DNA of 64,000 nucleotides from JBBWZH01 sp035544115 (GTDB taxonomy: Bacteria; Actinomycetota; Actinomycetes; Mycobacteriales; CADCTP01), in NCBI GenBank assembly GCA_963714145.1, contig OY970235.1, positions 5,270,001 through 5,334,000 on the forward strand, in the 5' to 3' direction. The notes beneath the pieces were generated by a model. It did not search any database. It saw only the letters and a program-made list of their open reading frames with translations, and was not told the origin of the DNA. The position numbers and the translations under genes were made by a program. Within the stretch, counting starts at the first letter, position 1, and every line of letters starts with the position of its first letter. Shown here piece by piece: positions 32,713-41,731 of this stretch.

Positions 32713-34085
32713 CCGCCGGCACCAGCCACGTGTTCCACCGCGACCTGCACCACCGGCCGCTGCGGATCGCGTCCGGCCGCGGGGTCTGGCTGCGCGGCGA
32801 GGACGGCACCAGCTACCTGGACGCCGCCGGTGGCGCCGCCGTCGTCACCATCGGGCACGGCGTGCCCGAGGTGTACGCCAGCCTGGCCGAGGCGGCCGAG
32901 TCCACTGTGTACGTCTACGGTGGCGGCTTCACCAGCCCCTGGACGGAGCGGTTCGCGGACGAGCTGATCGACCTGACGCCGTGGCCGGCGGACGCGGTGT
33001 ACCTGGTCTCCGGCGGCTCCGAGGCGAACGAGACCGCGATCAAGATGGCCCGCCAGTACCACCTGGAACGGGGGAAACCGCACAAGCACAAGGTGATCGC
33101 GCGCTGGCAGAGCTACCATGGCGTGACCCTCGGCATGCTCTCGGTCTCCGGCCGAACCAGCTGGCGGCAGCCGTACGACCCGTACCTGTTCGACGTGCCG
33201 AGGATCAGCGCGCCCTACTGCTACCGCTGCCCGCTCGGCCGCAGCTACCCGAGCTGCCGGCTGGCCTGCGCCGACGAGCTGGACCGGCTGATCCGGATGG
33301 AGGGCGCGGACACGGTCGCCGCGTTCATCGCCGAGCCGGTCATCGGCACCACGGTCACCGCGGTCACCCCGCCGCCGGACTACCACCAGCGGATCCGGGA
33401 GATCTGCGACCGGCACGACATCCTGTTCATCGCCGACGAGGTGCTCTCCGGCTACGGCCGCACCGGCAGCGCGTTCGCGATCAGCCACTCGGGCGTCACC
33501 CCGGACATCGCCACCCTGGGCAAGGGCATCGGCAGCGGGTACGCCGCGCTCGGCGCGGTGATCGCCGCCCCGCACGTGGTGGCCGCCTTCCGCGCCGGCT
33601 CCGGCCGGTTCAACCACGGCTTCACCTACAGCGGCCTGCCGGCCGGCGCCCGGATCGGCCTCGCCGTGCTCGACTACTGCCGCCGGCACGACCTGTTCGC
33701 CCGGTCCGCCGAACTCGGCGGCTACCTGCAGGAACTGCTGCGCGAGCTGGCCGCCCGGCAGCCGCTGATCGGCGACGTCCGCGGCCGCGGCCTCTACGCC
33801 GGCGTCGAGTTCGTCGCCGACCGCCGCAGCCGCGAGCCGCTGCCCGCCACCGCCGGCTTCGCCGCCACCGTCGCCCGCCTGGTCGAGCGGGAACACCAGG
33901 TCCTGATCCGCCCCGGCCTGCCCGGCGCCAACCACGGCCAGGGCGGCGACCACATCCAGATCAGCCCACCCTTTGTCATCACCCGGGCCGAACTGGACCG
34001 GGTCGTCACCGCCCTGGACCAGGCCATCAGCACCGCCGCCCGCGCCCTGCCCGGACCAGCGGCGGCGCTGCCGGGTGGGCGCTAA
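32709..34085 (+). CDS. PLP-dependent aminotransferase, class III
   Basis: A 458-residue omega-type aminotransferase. Landmarks are VYLVSGGSEANETAIKMARQYH near 100, the segment FIADEVLSGYGRTGSAFA near 240 with the PLP-pyridine Asp, and the Schiff-base lysine in DIATLGKGIGSGYAALGAV near 275. The class includes taurine:pyruvate, beta-alanine:pyruvate and 4-aminobutyrate aminotransferases. A Cys-rich stretch, PYCYRCPLGRSYPSCRLAC (about 178-196), is also present in some members of the class. With the ThDP enzyme it suggests oxidative deamination of an amine to an aldehyde or keto acid that is then cleaved. The product is not determined. Confidence 0.92.
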   Translation: MTAGTSHVFHRDLHHRPLRIASGRGVWLRGEDGTSYLDAAGGAAVVTIGHGVPEVYASLAEAAESTVYVYGGGFTSPWTERFADELIDLTPWPADAVYLVSGGSEANETAIKMARQYHLERGKPHKHKVIARWQSYHGVTLGMLSVSGRTSWRQPYDPYLFDVPRISAPYCYRCPLGRSYPSCRLACADELDRLIRMEGADTVAAFIAEPVIGTTVTAVTPPPDYHQRIREICDRHDILFIADEVLSGYGRTGSAFAISHSGVTPDIATLGKGIGSGYAALGAVIAAPHVVAAFRAGSGRFNHGFTYSGLPAGARIGLAVLDYCRRHDLFARSAELGGYLQELLRELAARQPLIGDVRGRGLYAGVEFVADRRSREPLPATAGFAATVARLVEREHQVLIRPGLPGANHGQGGDHIQISPPFVITRAELDRVVTALDQAISTAARALPGPAAALPGGR

Positions 34086-34144
34086 ACCCGGCGGCGGTCG
34101 GCTCCGTCTTTACGGTGGGGACCCCGATCGGAAGGACGGCGTGG

Positions 34145-34663
34145 ATGCGGCAGGCCGACGAGGCGGAATTCCGCGAGTTCGTCACAGCACGGCTGCCGAT
34201 CCTGCGCAAATCTGCATTCCTGCTGTGCGGCGACCGGTACCTCGCCGACGATCTCGCATCCACCACGATTCTGAAGCTGTACCGCAACTGGCGGCAACTG
34301 CAGCGGAGCGAGCGGCCGGACGCGTACCTGCGCCGCGTCCTCATCAACACCTGGTTGGACGAGCTCCGCCGGCCGTGGCGACGTGAACAGCCGACCGCCG
34401 AACTCCCCGAACCCGCGGCCCATCTCGACCCGGAGCAGGCCGACCGGGTGACCCTGCTCGCGATGCTCGCGCAGCTGCCACCGCGGCGCCGGGCGGTGAT
34501 CGTGCTGCGCTACTACGAGGGGCACGACATTGAGGAGACCGCGCGGATCCTCGGCGTGGCCACGGGCACGGTCAAGGCACACACCCATCACGCGCTGGCC
34601 CAGCTCCGGGTGCTGTTCGAGGAGCCAGCGCAGCAGGCCGGAAAGAACACCTGGAGGAACTGA
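34145..34663 (+). CDS. SigE-type ECF RNA polymerase sigma factor
   Basis: A 172-residue sigma factor of the actinobacterial SigE-like group: region 2 with FVTARLPILRKSAFLLCGDRYLADDLASTTILKLYRNW, and region 4 with LPPRRRAVIVLRYYEGHDIEETARILGVATGTVKAHTHHALAQL. GAAGGA lies 8 bases before ATG 34145. The gene for a single-helix membrane protein follows after one base, as expected for an anti-sigma or sensor partner. Target promoters are unknown. Confidence 0.93.
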   Translation: MRQADEAEFREFVTARLPILRKSAFLLCGDRYLADDLASTTILKLYRNWRQLQRSERPDAYLRRVLINTWLDELRRPWRREQPTAELPEPAAHLDPEQADRVTLLAMLAQLPPRRRAVIVLRYYEGHDIEETARILGVATGTVKAHTHHALAQLRVLFEEPAQQAGKNTWRN

Positions 34664-34664
34664 G

Positions 34665-35489
34665 ATGGAAGACAACCCGTTGCCGGCGCTGCTGGACGAA
34701 GCCGCCAGCGACGCCGCGCTCGGACCGTCCACAATCGACCTGGACCAGCTGATCGCGACCGGTCGGCAGGGGGCGCTGCGCCGCCGCATCGCGGTGGGCG
34801 GCACGCTGGCGGTCGTGCTGGCCGGGGTCGGTGTCGGCGTCCCGGCGATGCGCGGCTGGCTCGGCACCCCGACCGTCGCCGGTACCACCACCGCCGCGGC
34901 GCGGCCGGCAGCCAACGGCGCGGCGACCGGCCGGCCGGCCACACCGGCCACACCGGCCGCCCAGGGCGACCGGGCGCTGGTCGAGTTGGTGCAGCGGACC
35001 ATCCCGGGCAGCCGGGTGACCCTGCAGCCGCCGTCCCGGCGGAGCGACGGGAAGGTGACCGTGGTGAACGGCACCTACCAGGTCGACGGCCGCACCGTCG
35101 CCAAAATCACGATCACCGCGGTGGCGCAGCGGCCGGTCGCCATCCACTACAAGCGCACCACGAACCCGTGCACGTTGCCGCCGGGCAGCCCGCCCAGCCG
35201 GCAGGGCGCGCCGGGGCCGGCGAGCCAGTGCAAGAAGTACACCCTGAGCAACGGCAGTACGGTCTGGGTCTGGCGGGTGCCGTCCGGTGACGTCGGGATC
35301 ACGCTGTCCACAAAGGACTGGCAGGTGACCAACCTGCGGTCGGACGGCACCTGGGTCGTGGTGAACGTGGACAAGCAGAAGCCGACCGGCCGGCCCGGGG
35401 CGGCCACCGGCAACGACACGTCGTCGAACTGGACCATCTCGGAGTCGGCCCTGGTCGAGATCGCCGGCTCGCCGGTCGTCCACCCGTAG
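34665..35489 (+). CDS. Single-pass membrane protein, probable partner of the sigma factor
   Basis: A 274-residue protein with a cytosolic N-terminus (about 1-40), one membrane helix (about 42-62, IAVGGTLAVVLAGVGVGVP), an Ala/Pro/Thr-rich linker and an extracytoplasmic domain (about 100-274) with two cysteines in NPCTLPPG and SQCKKYTL. There is no zinc-binding HxxxCxxC motif, so it is not a typical ZAS anti-sigma factor. The start ATG 34665 has GGAGGA upstream and is one base from the sigma stop. Anti-sigma activity is inferred from context. Confidence 0.8.
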   Translation: MEDNPLPALLDEAASDAALGPSTIDLDQLIATGRQGALRRRIAVGGTLAVVLAGVGVGVPAMRGWLGTPTVAGTTTAAARPAANGAATGRPATPATPAAQGDRALVELVQRTIPGSRVTLQPPSRRSDGKVTVVNGTYQVDGRTVAKITITAVAQRPVAIHYKRTTNPCTLPPGSPPSRQGAPGPASQCKKYTLSNGSTVWVWRVPSGDVGITLSTKDWQVTNLRSDGTWVVVNVDKQKPTGRPGAATGNDTSSNWTISESALVEIAGSPVVHP

Positions 35490-35546
35490 CGACCACCGGC
35501 ACCCGGCGGCCACCCGCCGGGTGCCGCGCCACTCGACAGCGGCCAC

Positions 35547-35581
35547 AGCTAACGGTTAGCCTTCCTGGCTAGCCGTTAGCT
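35547..35581 (+). promoter_or_regulatory. Double palindrome upstream of the FtsX-like permease
   Basis: Two 13-bp palindromes, GCTAAC-G-GTTAGC (35548-35560, perfect) and GCTAGC-C-GTTAGC (35568-35580, one mismatch), have centres 20 bp apart. Together they also form a 15-bp inverted repeat matching at 14 positions around TTCCT. Its edge is 17 bases before the start codon. The arrangement is typical of two TetR-type dimers on one face of the helix. Confidence 0.65.
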
Positions 35582-35597
35582 GTCTGTGGAGGTGGCG

Positions 35598-37541
35598 GTG
35601 GACGAGCCGACCGCGGCGCAGAACGTGGGAACCGCCGGCGTGCCGCCGCCGGCCGCCCGGCGCGGAGCTCCGGTGCCGGCGGTGCGCCTCCGGCCGGCGG
35701 CCCGGTCGCGGCCGCGCCTGGCCGGGCCGGCTCGGTGGGCCGGGCCGGGCCGGCTGGCCGGGCCGGCTCGGCTGGCGCTGCGGCTGGCGGCGCGGGACCT
35801 GCGCTACCGGCCGGGCACCCTGGCCCTGGCGATGCTCGCGCTACTCGCGGCGACCACCACGCTGACCCTCGCGGTTGCGGTCCGCGGCTCGGCCGAGGTG
35901 CCGTGGGACCGGACGTTCGCCGCCACCGCCGGCCCGGACGCCGTCGTCACCAGCTACCGGGACACCCCCGCCAGCAGGGCGGAGCTGGCCCGGATCGCCG
36001 CCGCACCGGAGGTGGCCGGTACCGCCGGGCCGTACCCGCTGCTCGCCATGCCGGCCGGCGCGCTGGTCGCCGCCGGCCATCGCATCGACGTGGAGGTGGT
36101 GGCCCGGGACGCGGCCCCGGCGGCGGTCGACCGGCCGTACCTGACCGGTGGCGGGTGGATCCGGCCGGGCGCGGTGGTGGTCGAGCAGAGCTTCGCCGAC
36201 GCGCTGGGGGTGGCGCCCGGCGACCAGCTGAGCATCGCCGGCCAACCGCTGCGGGTGGCCGGCGTCGCGGTGACCACCTCCCGCCAGCCGACCCCGTTCA
36301 GCGACCCGGGGCTGGTCTGGGCCACCCGAGCCGACACCGCCCGGCTGACCCCGGCCGCCGAGACGCGCGGCCTGCTGCTGATGTTGCGGCTGTCCGATCC
36401 GGCCGCGGCGCCGGCCTTCGCCGCCGCGCACACGCCGCCGGTCGACGACCCCACGGTGATCGTCGAGGACTGGCAGTCGACCCGGCTGGACGCCCTGACC
36501 GACGTGCTGTTCGCGCAGTTCGGGCTGATAGTCGGCGCGGTCTCGCTGGCCCTGCTGGCGGCGGCCTCGGTCGCGGTCGGCGTCGCCGGCCGGATGGCCG
36601 CGCAGGCCAGACGGGCCGGCGTGCTGAAGGCGGTCGGGGCCACCGGCCGGTTCGTCGCCGCGGTGCTGCTGGTGGAGTACCTGGGGCTGGCGCTGCTGAC
36701 CGGTGCCGCGGGCCTGCTGGCCGGCGCGCTGCTGGCGCCGTGGCTGGCCCAGCCGGTCAGCGGGGTGCTCGGTAGCGCGGCACCGGCCCGGCCCGGCTGG
36801 GCCACCGCGGGGCTGGTACTGGGCACCGCCGGCCTGCTGGTCGGTGGTTCGGCGCTGCTGCCGGCGCTGCGGCGGTCCCGGGCCAGCACGGTGCGGGCGC
36901 TGGCCGGGCCGGCCCGGGCGCCACGGCGGTCCCGCCGGCTGATCGGCCTGTCCGCCCGGCTGCCGGTGCCGCTGCTGCTCGGCGTCCGGCTGGCCGCCCG
37001 CCGGCCGGCGCGGGCGGCGCTGTCCGCGGCCGGGCTCTCGGTCACCGTCGCCGCGGTCGTGGTGGCGCTGTGGATGCAGGCCGGCATCGACGGCGACACC
37101 ACGCAGGTCGCCGCCGCGCTCGGCCGGCATGCGGTGACGTACGACAAGCTCCGGCTGGTCACCTACGCGTTCATCGGTGCGCTGGTCGTGCTGGCGGCGG
37201 TGAACGCGGTGCTGGTCGCCTGGGCCACCGCGCTGGACAACGCCCGCACCGCCGCGCTGGCCCGGGCGCTCGGCGCGACGCCCGGGCAGGTCACGCTCGG
37301 GCTGACGCTGGCCGGCGTGCTCCCGGCGGCCGGCGCCGTGCTGGTGGGCGTCCCGGCCGGCTTCCTGGTTTTCACCGTCGCCGCGGCGACCGCCGGCACC
37401 GGGGGCGGTAGCCCGACCCCGGCCGCCACCGGCCTGCTCGCGCTGCTGCCGGCCACCCTGCTGCTGGTCGCCGGGCTCACCGCGGTACCCAGCCGGCTGG
37501 CCGGCCGGCGGCCGGCGCTGGCCGCGCTGCGCGCCGACTGA
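35598..37541 (+). CDS. FtsX/MacB-like ABC transporter permease, no ATPase nearby
   Basis: About 647 residues. GTG 35598 has GGAGG at 35588-35592; an earlier in-frame GTG at 35586 lacks a site. The N-terminus is a Pro/Arg/Ala-rich cytosolic tail with LAGPAR-type repeats, followed by a membrane helix near 75-95, a periplasm-facing domain (about 100-290), an FtsX-type three-helix block (about 305-430), a further helix near 485, and a second FtsX block (about 525-645) with ARALGATPGQVTLGLTLAGVLPAAG. FtsX-type permeases drive lipoprotein or peptide export or cell-wall enzymes by mechanotransmission and need a MacB/FtsE ATPase, which is not encoded within 10 kb. The double palindrome just upstream suggests repression by a TetR encoded elsewhere. 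Confidence 0.85.
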   Translation: MDEPTAAQNVGTAGVPPPAARRGAPVPAVRLRPAARSRPRLAGPARWAGPGRLAGPARLALRLAARDLRYRPGTLALAMLALLAATTTLTLAVAVRGSAEVPWDRTFAATAGPDAVVTSYRDTPASRAELARIAAAPEVAGTAGPYPLLAMPAGALVAAGHRIDVEVVARDAAPAAVDRPYLTGGGWIRPGAVVVEQSFADALGVAPGDQLSIAGQPLRVAGVAVTTSRQPTPFSDPGLVWATRADTARLTPAAETRGLLLMLRLSDPAAAPAFAAAHTPPVDDPTVIVEDWQSTRLDALTDVLFAQFGLIVGAVSLALLAAASVAVGVAGRMAAQARRAGVLKAVGATGRFVAAVLLVEYLGLALLTGAAGLLAGALLAPWLAQPVSGVLGSAAPARPGWATAGLVLGTAGLLVGGSALLPALRRSRASTVRALAGPARAPRRSRRLIGLSARLPVPLLLGVRLAARRPARAALSAAGLSVTVAAVVVALWMQAGIDGDTTQVAAALGRHAVTYDKLRLVTYAFIGALVVLAAVNAVLVAWATALDNARTAALARALGATPGQVTLGLTLAGVLPAAGAVLVGVPAGFLVFTVAAATAGTGGGSPTPAATGLLALLPATLLLVAGLTAVPSRLAGRRPALAALRAD

Positions 37542-37571
37542 CCGTCCACTGTAGACATGAGGAGGCGTCCG

Positions 37572-39056
37572 ATGTGGACCCGCAGTGTCGCCGTGTGCAT
37601 CCTGCTGGCCGCCGCACCCGGCTACCGGCCGGCAGCCGCCGGCAGCGCCGACCCGGTCGACCGCTACCGGACCCAGCGACTGTCCTGGACGGGCTGCGAT
37701 CCGGCCGAGCCGCGGCTGGAGTGCGCCACGTTCCAGGCTCCGCGAGACTGGCGGCGGCCCGGCGCCGGGCCGGACGTCACGCTCGCCGTCTCCCGGTTGG
37801 CCACCGCCGGCCCGCACCGGCGCGGAATCCTCATCCTGGACGGCGGCGGCCCGTCGTCCAATCTGGACCTGCCGCTGGACTACGCCGGCACCCCGCTGGC
37901 CGGCGGGTACGACCTGATCGGCTACGACCCGCGGGGGATCGGGCGGAGCAGCCGGATCCACTGCCTGACCGCGGCGGAGCTCACCGACTACCTGCGGGTG
38001 GACGCCCGCGACCGGTCGGCGGCGAACGTCGCCCGGATCCAGCTCAACGCCCGGGCCACCGCGCAGGCCTGCGCGAGCCGCTCCGGCGATCTGCTCCGGT
38101 ACGTCGGCACCGAGCAGATCGCCGGAGACCTGGACCTGATCCGGGCCCTGCTCGGCGAGCCGCGGACCAACTTCCTCGGTTTCTCCGCGGGCAGCTGGTT
38201 CGGCGCCTACTACGCCACCCTGTTCCCCGACCGGGTCGGCCGGTTCGTGCTGGACAGCAACACCGAGTTCACCGCGACGATGCAGACCGTGGTGGACAAC
38301 CAGCCGGCGGCGTTCCAGCGCCGGTTCGACCGGGATTTCCTGCCCTGGCTGGCCCGGCACGACGCGACCTACCACTACGGCGGCACGCCGGCGCGGGCCC
38401 GGGACCGGTGGGAGGCCCGCCGGGCCGCCCTGCGGCGCGAGCCGCTCCGGCTGCCCGGAACGACCACGCTCGGCCCGGCCGACCTGGACAACGTCACCGC
38501 CGCGCTGCTCTACCACCAGGACGACTTCCCGCTGCTGGCCCAGGTGCTGTCCATTGTGGACAGGTTCGGCACCGCGACCGGGGCCGAGCGGGCCCTGCTC
38601 GCCGACCTGTTCAGTGGCCCGCCGGGCGACCCGGACGTGCTGGCCATGTACCTCGCGATCACCTGCAACGACACGCCATGGACCCGGGACCCGGCCTACT
38701 GGGTCCGGCATTCCGGCGCGGTCGGCCGGCGCTACCCGCTGCAGGGCTACCAACTGCTGTTCCAGCCGTGCGCGTACTGGCCGTTGCGGCAGCAGCGGCC
38801 GCCGCGGATCACCGGCGCCGGCGTGCCGCCCGTCCTGATGGTGAACTCGGTGCACGACCCGGCCACGCCGTACGAGGGGGCGGTGCGGGCCCACCGGGGC
38901 TTCGCCGGCTCCCGGCTGCTCACCGTGCGGGGCAGCGGGGACCACGTGAACTACGGCCGCGGCAACGCCTGCGTCGATGGCGTGGTCGAACGGTTCCTGC
39001 TCACCGGAACGCTCCCCCGGGCCGACGCCAGTTGCCCCGGCCAACCCCTGCCCTGA
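37572..39056 (+). CDS. Secreted alpha/beta hydrolase (tripeptidyl aminopeptidase-like, S33)
   Basis: A 494-residue exported hydrolase. ATG 37572 has GAGGAGG six bases upstream. The signal peptide is about 1-25 (SVAVCILLAAAPG). Nucleophile Ser sits in GFSAGSWFG (about 207), the acid in VHDPATPYEGA (about 430), and His in GSGDHVNYGRG (about 463). An oxyanion-side stretch GYDPRGIGRSSRI lies near 121. The C-terminal TAP-type lid is present. Relatives remove N-terminal tripeptides or hydrolyse esters. It is 30 bases after the FtsX-like permease and may share its transcript. Confidence 0.85.
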   Translation: MWTRSVAVCILLAAAPGYRPAAAGSADPVDRYRTQRLSWTGCDPAEPRLECATFQAPRDWRRPGAGPDVTLAVSRLATAGPHRRGILILDGGGPSSNLDLPLDYAGTPLAGGYDLIGYDPRGIGRSSRIHCLTAAELTDYLRVDARDRSAANVARIQLNARATAQACASRSGDLLRYVGTEQIAGDLDLIRALLGEPRTNFLGFSAGSWFGAYYATLFPDRVGRFVLDSNTEFTATMQTVVDNQPAAFQRRFDRDFLPWLARHDATYHYGGTPARARDRWEARRAALRREPLRLPGTTTLGPADLDNVTAALLYHQDDFPLLAQVLSIVDRFGTATGAERALLADLFSGPPGDPDVLAMYLAITCNDTPWTRDPAYWVRHSGAVGRRYPLQGYQLLFQPCAYWPLRQQRPPRITGAGVPPVLMVNSVHDPATPYEGAVRAHRGFAGSRLLTVRGSGDHVNYGRGNACVDGVVERFLLTGTLPRADASCPGQPLP

Positions 39057-39219
39057 TCCCGTCCGGGCCGGCCGGGCCGACCGGCGGGTCCGGCGGCCGG
39101 TCCGGCCGGCGGGCCGGTCCGGCCGGGCGGGGCCGGGCGGGGCCGGGCGGCCGGCGGGCGGGCCGCACCCGGCTAATGGCGGATGGACAGGCAGGGCGAT
39201 ACGTCGGGAGGATGCCTGG

Positions 39220-40698
39220 ATGGTGTCCAATGACGAGTACGCCGCGACCGGCCACGAGCCCGTCGCCGACTCCGACCCCCGTACCGCGCCCAGCCGGCGC
39301 GTGTTCCTGTCCGCCTCGGTTGCCGGCGCGGCGGCCGTCGCGGCCGTCCCGCTGACGGCCGGGCCGGCCTCGGCGCACCAGGCCGGGGTGGCCGCGCCTG
39401 GGCCGGGCGCCGCCGCCCGGGCACAGCGGCCCAGCGCGGAGCTGCGCCGGATGCTGGCCGAGGTCGACCCGCGCCGGATCGAGGCGATCATCCGCCGGCT
39501 CGTCGCGTTCGGCACCAGGCACACACTGTCCAGTCAGGACGATCCGGTGCGTGGCATCGGTGCCGCCCGGGACTGGCTGTTCGACCAGATGCAGCGGTTG
39601 GCGGCCACGTCCGGCGGCCGGATGACGGTGGCGAAACAGTCGTTCGTGCAGCCGGCCGGCCCGCGCATCCCGACCCCGACGGTGATCACCAACGTGGTCG
39701 CCACCATCACCGGCTCGGTCACCCCGTCCCGGCTGTACGTGGTGACCGGCCACTACGACTCCCGGGTCACCGATGTGCTGAACGGCACCGCGGACGCCCC
39801 CGGCGCCGACGACGACGCGTCCGGCGTCGCGGTGGTGCTGGAACTGGCCCGGATCCTGGCCACCCGGCGGCCGGACGCGACGATCGTGCTGGCCGCGGTG
39901 GCCGGCGAGGAGCAGGGCCTGTTCGGCTCGGCGTTCATGGCGGCGCAGTACAAGGCGGCCGGCGCCGACGTCCAGGGCATGTTCAGCAACGACATCGTGG
40001 GCAGTTCCACCGACGAGAAGGGCAACCGGAACCCGCGCACGGTGCGGCTGTTCAACGAGGGTGTGCCGACCACCGAGACCGCGGCACAGACCGGCATCCG
40101 GCAGTCGATCGGCGGCGAGAACGACGGGAGCTCCCGGCAGCTGAGCCGGTTCGTGCTGGCTGTCGCGCAGAACGAGGCGACCGACATGTCGGTGCGTACG
40201 GTGTGGCGGCGGGACCGCTACCTGCGCGGCAGCGATCACCTCTCATTCCTGCAGCAGGGCTACCCGGCGCTGCGGTTCACCGAGCCGGCCGAGATCTTCG
40301 CGCACGAGCACCAGGACGTCCGGGTGGAGAACGGCATCCAGTTCGGCGACCTGATCGAGTTCTGCGACTTCCCCTACATCGCCCGGGTGGCCCGGGTGAA
40401 CCTGGCCACGATCTGGTCGCTGTCGCAGGCGCCCGGCACGCCGAAGAACGTCCGGATCGACACCACCCAGCTGACCAACCAGAGCACGCTGAGCTGGCTG
40501 CGCGGCCCGGACCCGGCCCTGGCCGGCTACGAGGTGCTCTGGCGCGAGACCAGCGCACCGGACTGGACGAACGTCATCGCGGTCGGCGACGTCAGCACGG
40601 TCACCATCGACCTGTCCAAGGACAACGTGATGTTCGGCGTCCGCGCGGTGAACGCCGCCGGGCTGCGCAGCCCGGCCGCCTTCCCGCTGCCGGGCTAA
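39220..40698 (+). CDS. Secreted M28 family zinc aminopeptidase with C-terminal Fn3-like domain (Tat substrate)
   Basis: A 492-residue exported peptidase. The twin-arginine signal SRRVFLSASVAGAAAVAAVP is at about 25-44. The M28 domain (about 85-395) has the zinc ligands in order: His and Asp in VVTGHYDSR and GADDDASGVAV, Glu-Glu in AAVAGEEQGLFGS, Asp in FSNDIVGSS and His in GSDHLSFLQQGYPAL. The C-terminal fibronectin type III-like domain (about 405-490) contains LSWLRGPDPALAGYEVLWRE. ATG 39220 follows GGGAGG. It releases N-terminal amino acids outside the cell. The 160 bases upstream are a CCGG-rich repeat tract with no gene. Confidence 0.92.
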   Translation: MVSNDEYAATGHEPVADSDPRTAPSRRVFLSASVAGAAAVAAVPLTAGPASAHQAGVAAPGPGAAARAQRPSAELRRMLAEVDPRRIEAIIRRLVAFGTRHTLSSQDDPVRGIGAARDWLFDQMQRLAATSGGRMTVAKQSFVQPAGPRIPTPTVITNVVATITGSVTPSRLYVVTGHYDSRVTDVLNGTADAPGADDDASGVAVVLELARILATRRPDATIVLAAVAGEEQGLFGSAFMAAQYKAAGADVQGMFSNDIVGSSTDEKGNRNPRTVRLFNEGVPTTETAAQTGIRQSIGGENDGSSRQLSRFVLAVAQNEATDMSVRTVWRRDRYLRGSDHLSFLQQGYPALRFTEPAEIFAHEHQDVRVENGIQFGDLIEFCDFPYIARVARVNLATIWSLSQAPGTPKNVRIDTTQLTNQSTLSWLRGPDPALAGYEVLWRETSAPDWTNVIAVGDVSTVTIDLSKDNVMFGVRAVNAAGLRSPAAFPLPG

Positions 40699-40825
40699 CT
40701 GGTGAGCCGAGCGGGGCGCCCGGCGGTGTCGCGCGGCCGGGCGCCGACCGCCGTTTCCCGGTGTCTGAACCGGCCGGATGTGGCACGGTTAACACCGGGC
40801 CGGAACGTACCGGAGGGCGGCGGCG

Positions 40826-41716
40826 ATGGCGGATGTGGCGGTGTTCGACGAGCGGGTCTGCCAGCTCGGCGAGGGTCCCTACTACGACGAACGGGCCGGT
40901 CGGGCCGGCTGGGTCGACATCTTCGGCCGGGCCGTCCGCTGGCGCGACCTCGTGTCCGCGGTGACCGGTGAGGTGCCGGTTGCCGAGGACGTCGGCGCCG
41001 CCGTGCCGCGCCAGGGCGGCGGGCTGGCGCTCTGCCTACCTGCCGGCCCGGCGCTGCTGGACGACGACGGCTGGATCCAGCCGCAGGGCAGCTACGCGGA
41101 GGCGGACGAGGCGGCCGGCGTGCCGGCGGGCGGCCCGCGGCTGCGCTCCAACGACGCCAAGGCCGACCCGGCCGGCCGGCTCTGGCTCGGCACGATGGCC
41201 TACGACGGGACGCCCGGCGCCGGCGCGCTGTACCGGCTGGAGCCGGACGCCACCGGGCCGACCCGGGTGCTCGGCGACGTGACGGTCAGCAACGGGCTCG
41301 GCTGGTCGCTGGACGCCGGCACCATGTACTACATCGACACGCCGACCCACCGGGTGGACGCCTTCGACTACGACCTGGGCACCGGCGAGATCGCCAACCG
41401 GCGCATGTTCGCCGAGATCGACCCGGCCGACGGCTCCCCCGACGGGCTCTGTGTGGACGCCGCGGGCGGCATCTGGGTGGCGCTCTGGGACGGCGCCGCG
41501 ATCCGCCGGTACACCCCGGACGGCGCGCTGGACCGCACCGTCGCGCTGCCCACCCCGCAGGTCACCTCGTGCGCGTTCGGCGGCGAAGGGTTCCGCCAGC
41601 TGGTGATCACCACCGCCGCCCACGGCCGACCGGCCGAGGACACCGCCGCCGGGCTCACCTACGTGTACGAGCCCGGCGACGTCGTCGGCCGCCCGGTCGA
41701 CCGCTACGCCGGCTGA
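40826..41716 (+). CDS. SMP-30/gluconolactonase family lactonase
   Basis: A 296-residue six-bladed beta-propeller. Metal-site signatures are CQLGEGPYYDE (Glu, about 15), LRSNDAKADPAGRLWLGTM (Asn near 108), VSNGLGWSLDAGTMYYIDT (Asn near 153) and DGSPDGLCVDAAGGIWVAL (Asp near 201). The enzyme opens sugar 1,4- or 1,5-lactones. Next to araA/D/B it could act on L-arabinonolactone in an oxidative arabinose route, feeding the dehydratase module at 57-61 kb. It is convergent with araA, with 15 bases between the stops. Confidence 0.92.
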   Translation: MADVAVFDERVCQLGEGPYYDERAGRAGWVDIFGRAVRWRDLVSAVTGEVPVAEDVGAAVPRQGGGLALCLPAGPALLDDDGWIQPQGSYAEADEAAGVPAGGPRLRSNDAKADPAGRLWLGTMAYDGTPGAGALYRLEPDATGPTRVLGDVTVSNGLGWSLDAGTMYYIDTPTHRVDAFDYDLGTGEIANRRMFAEIDPADGSPDGLCVDAAGGIWVALWDGAAIRRYTPDGALDRTVALPTPQVTSCAFGGEGFRQLVITTAAHGRPAEDTAAGLTYVYEPGDVVGRPVDRYAG

Positions 41717-41731
41717 CCGGCGCGCGGTCGC

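Noticed and set aside
26325..34085. Taurine degradation (Tpa plus Xsc) as the function of the ThDP/aminotransferase locus
   Set aside because: No phosphotransacetylase, sulfite exporter or taurine importer; the importer is peptide-type and a class IV aminotransferase is present.
35841..39524. A 1227-codon minus-strand frame opposite the permease and hydrolase genes
   Set aside because: Low-complexity Arg/Gly/Gln composition and no motifs; the plus-strand genes have ribosome sites and catalytic residues.
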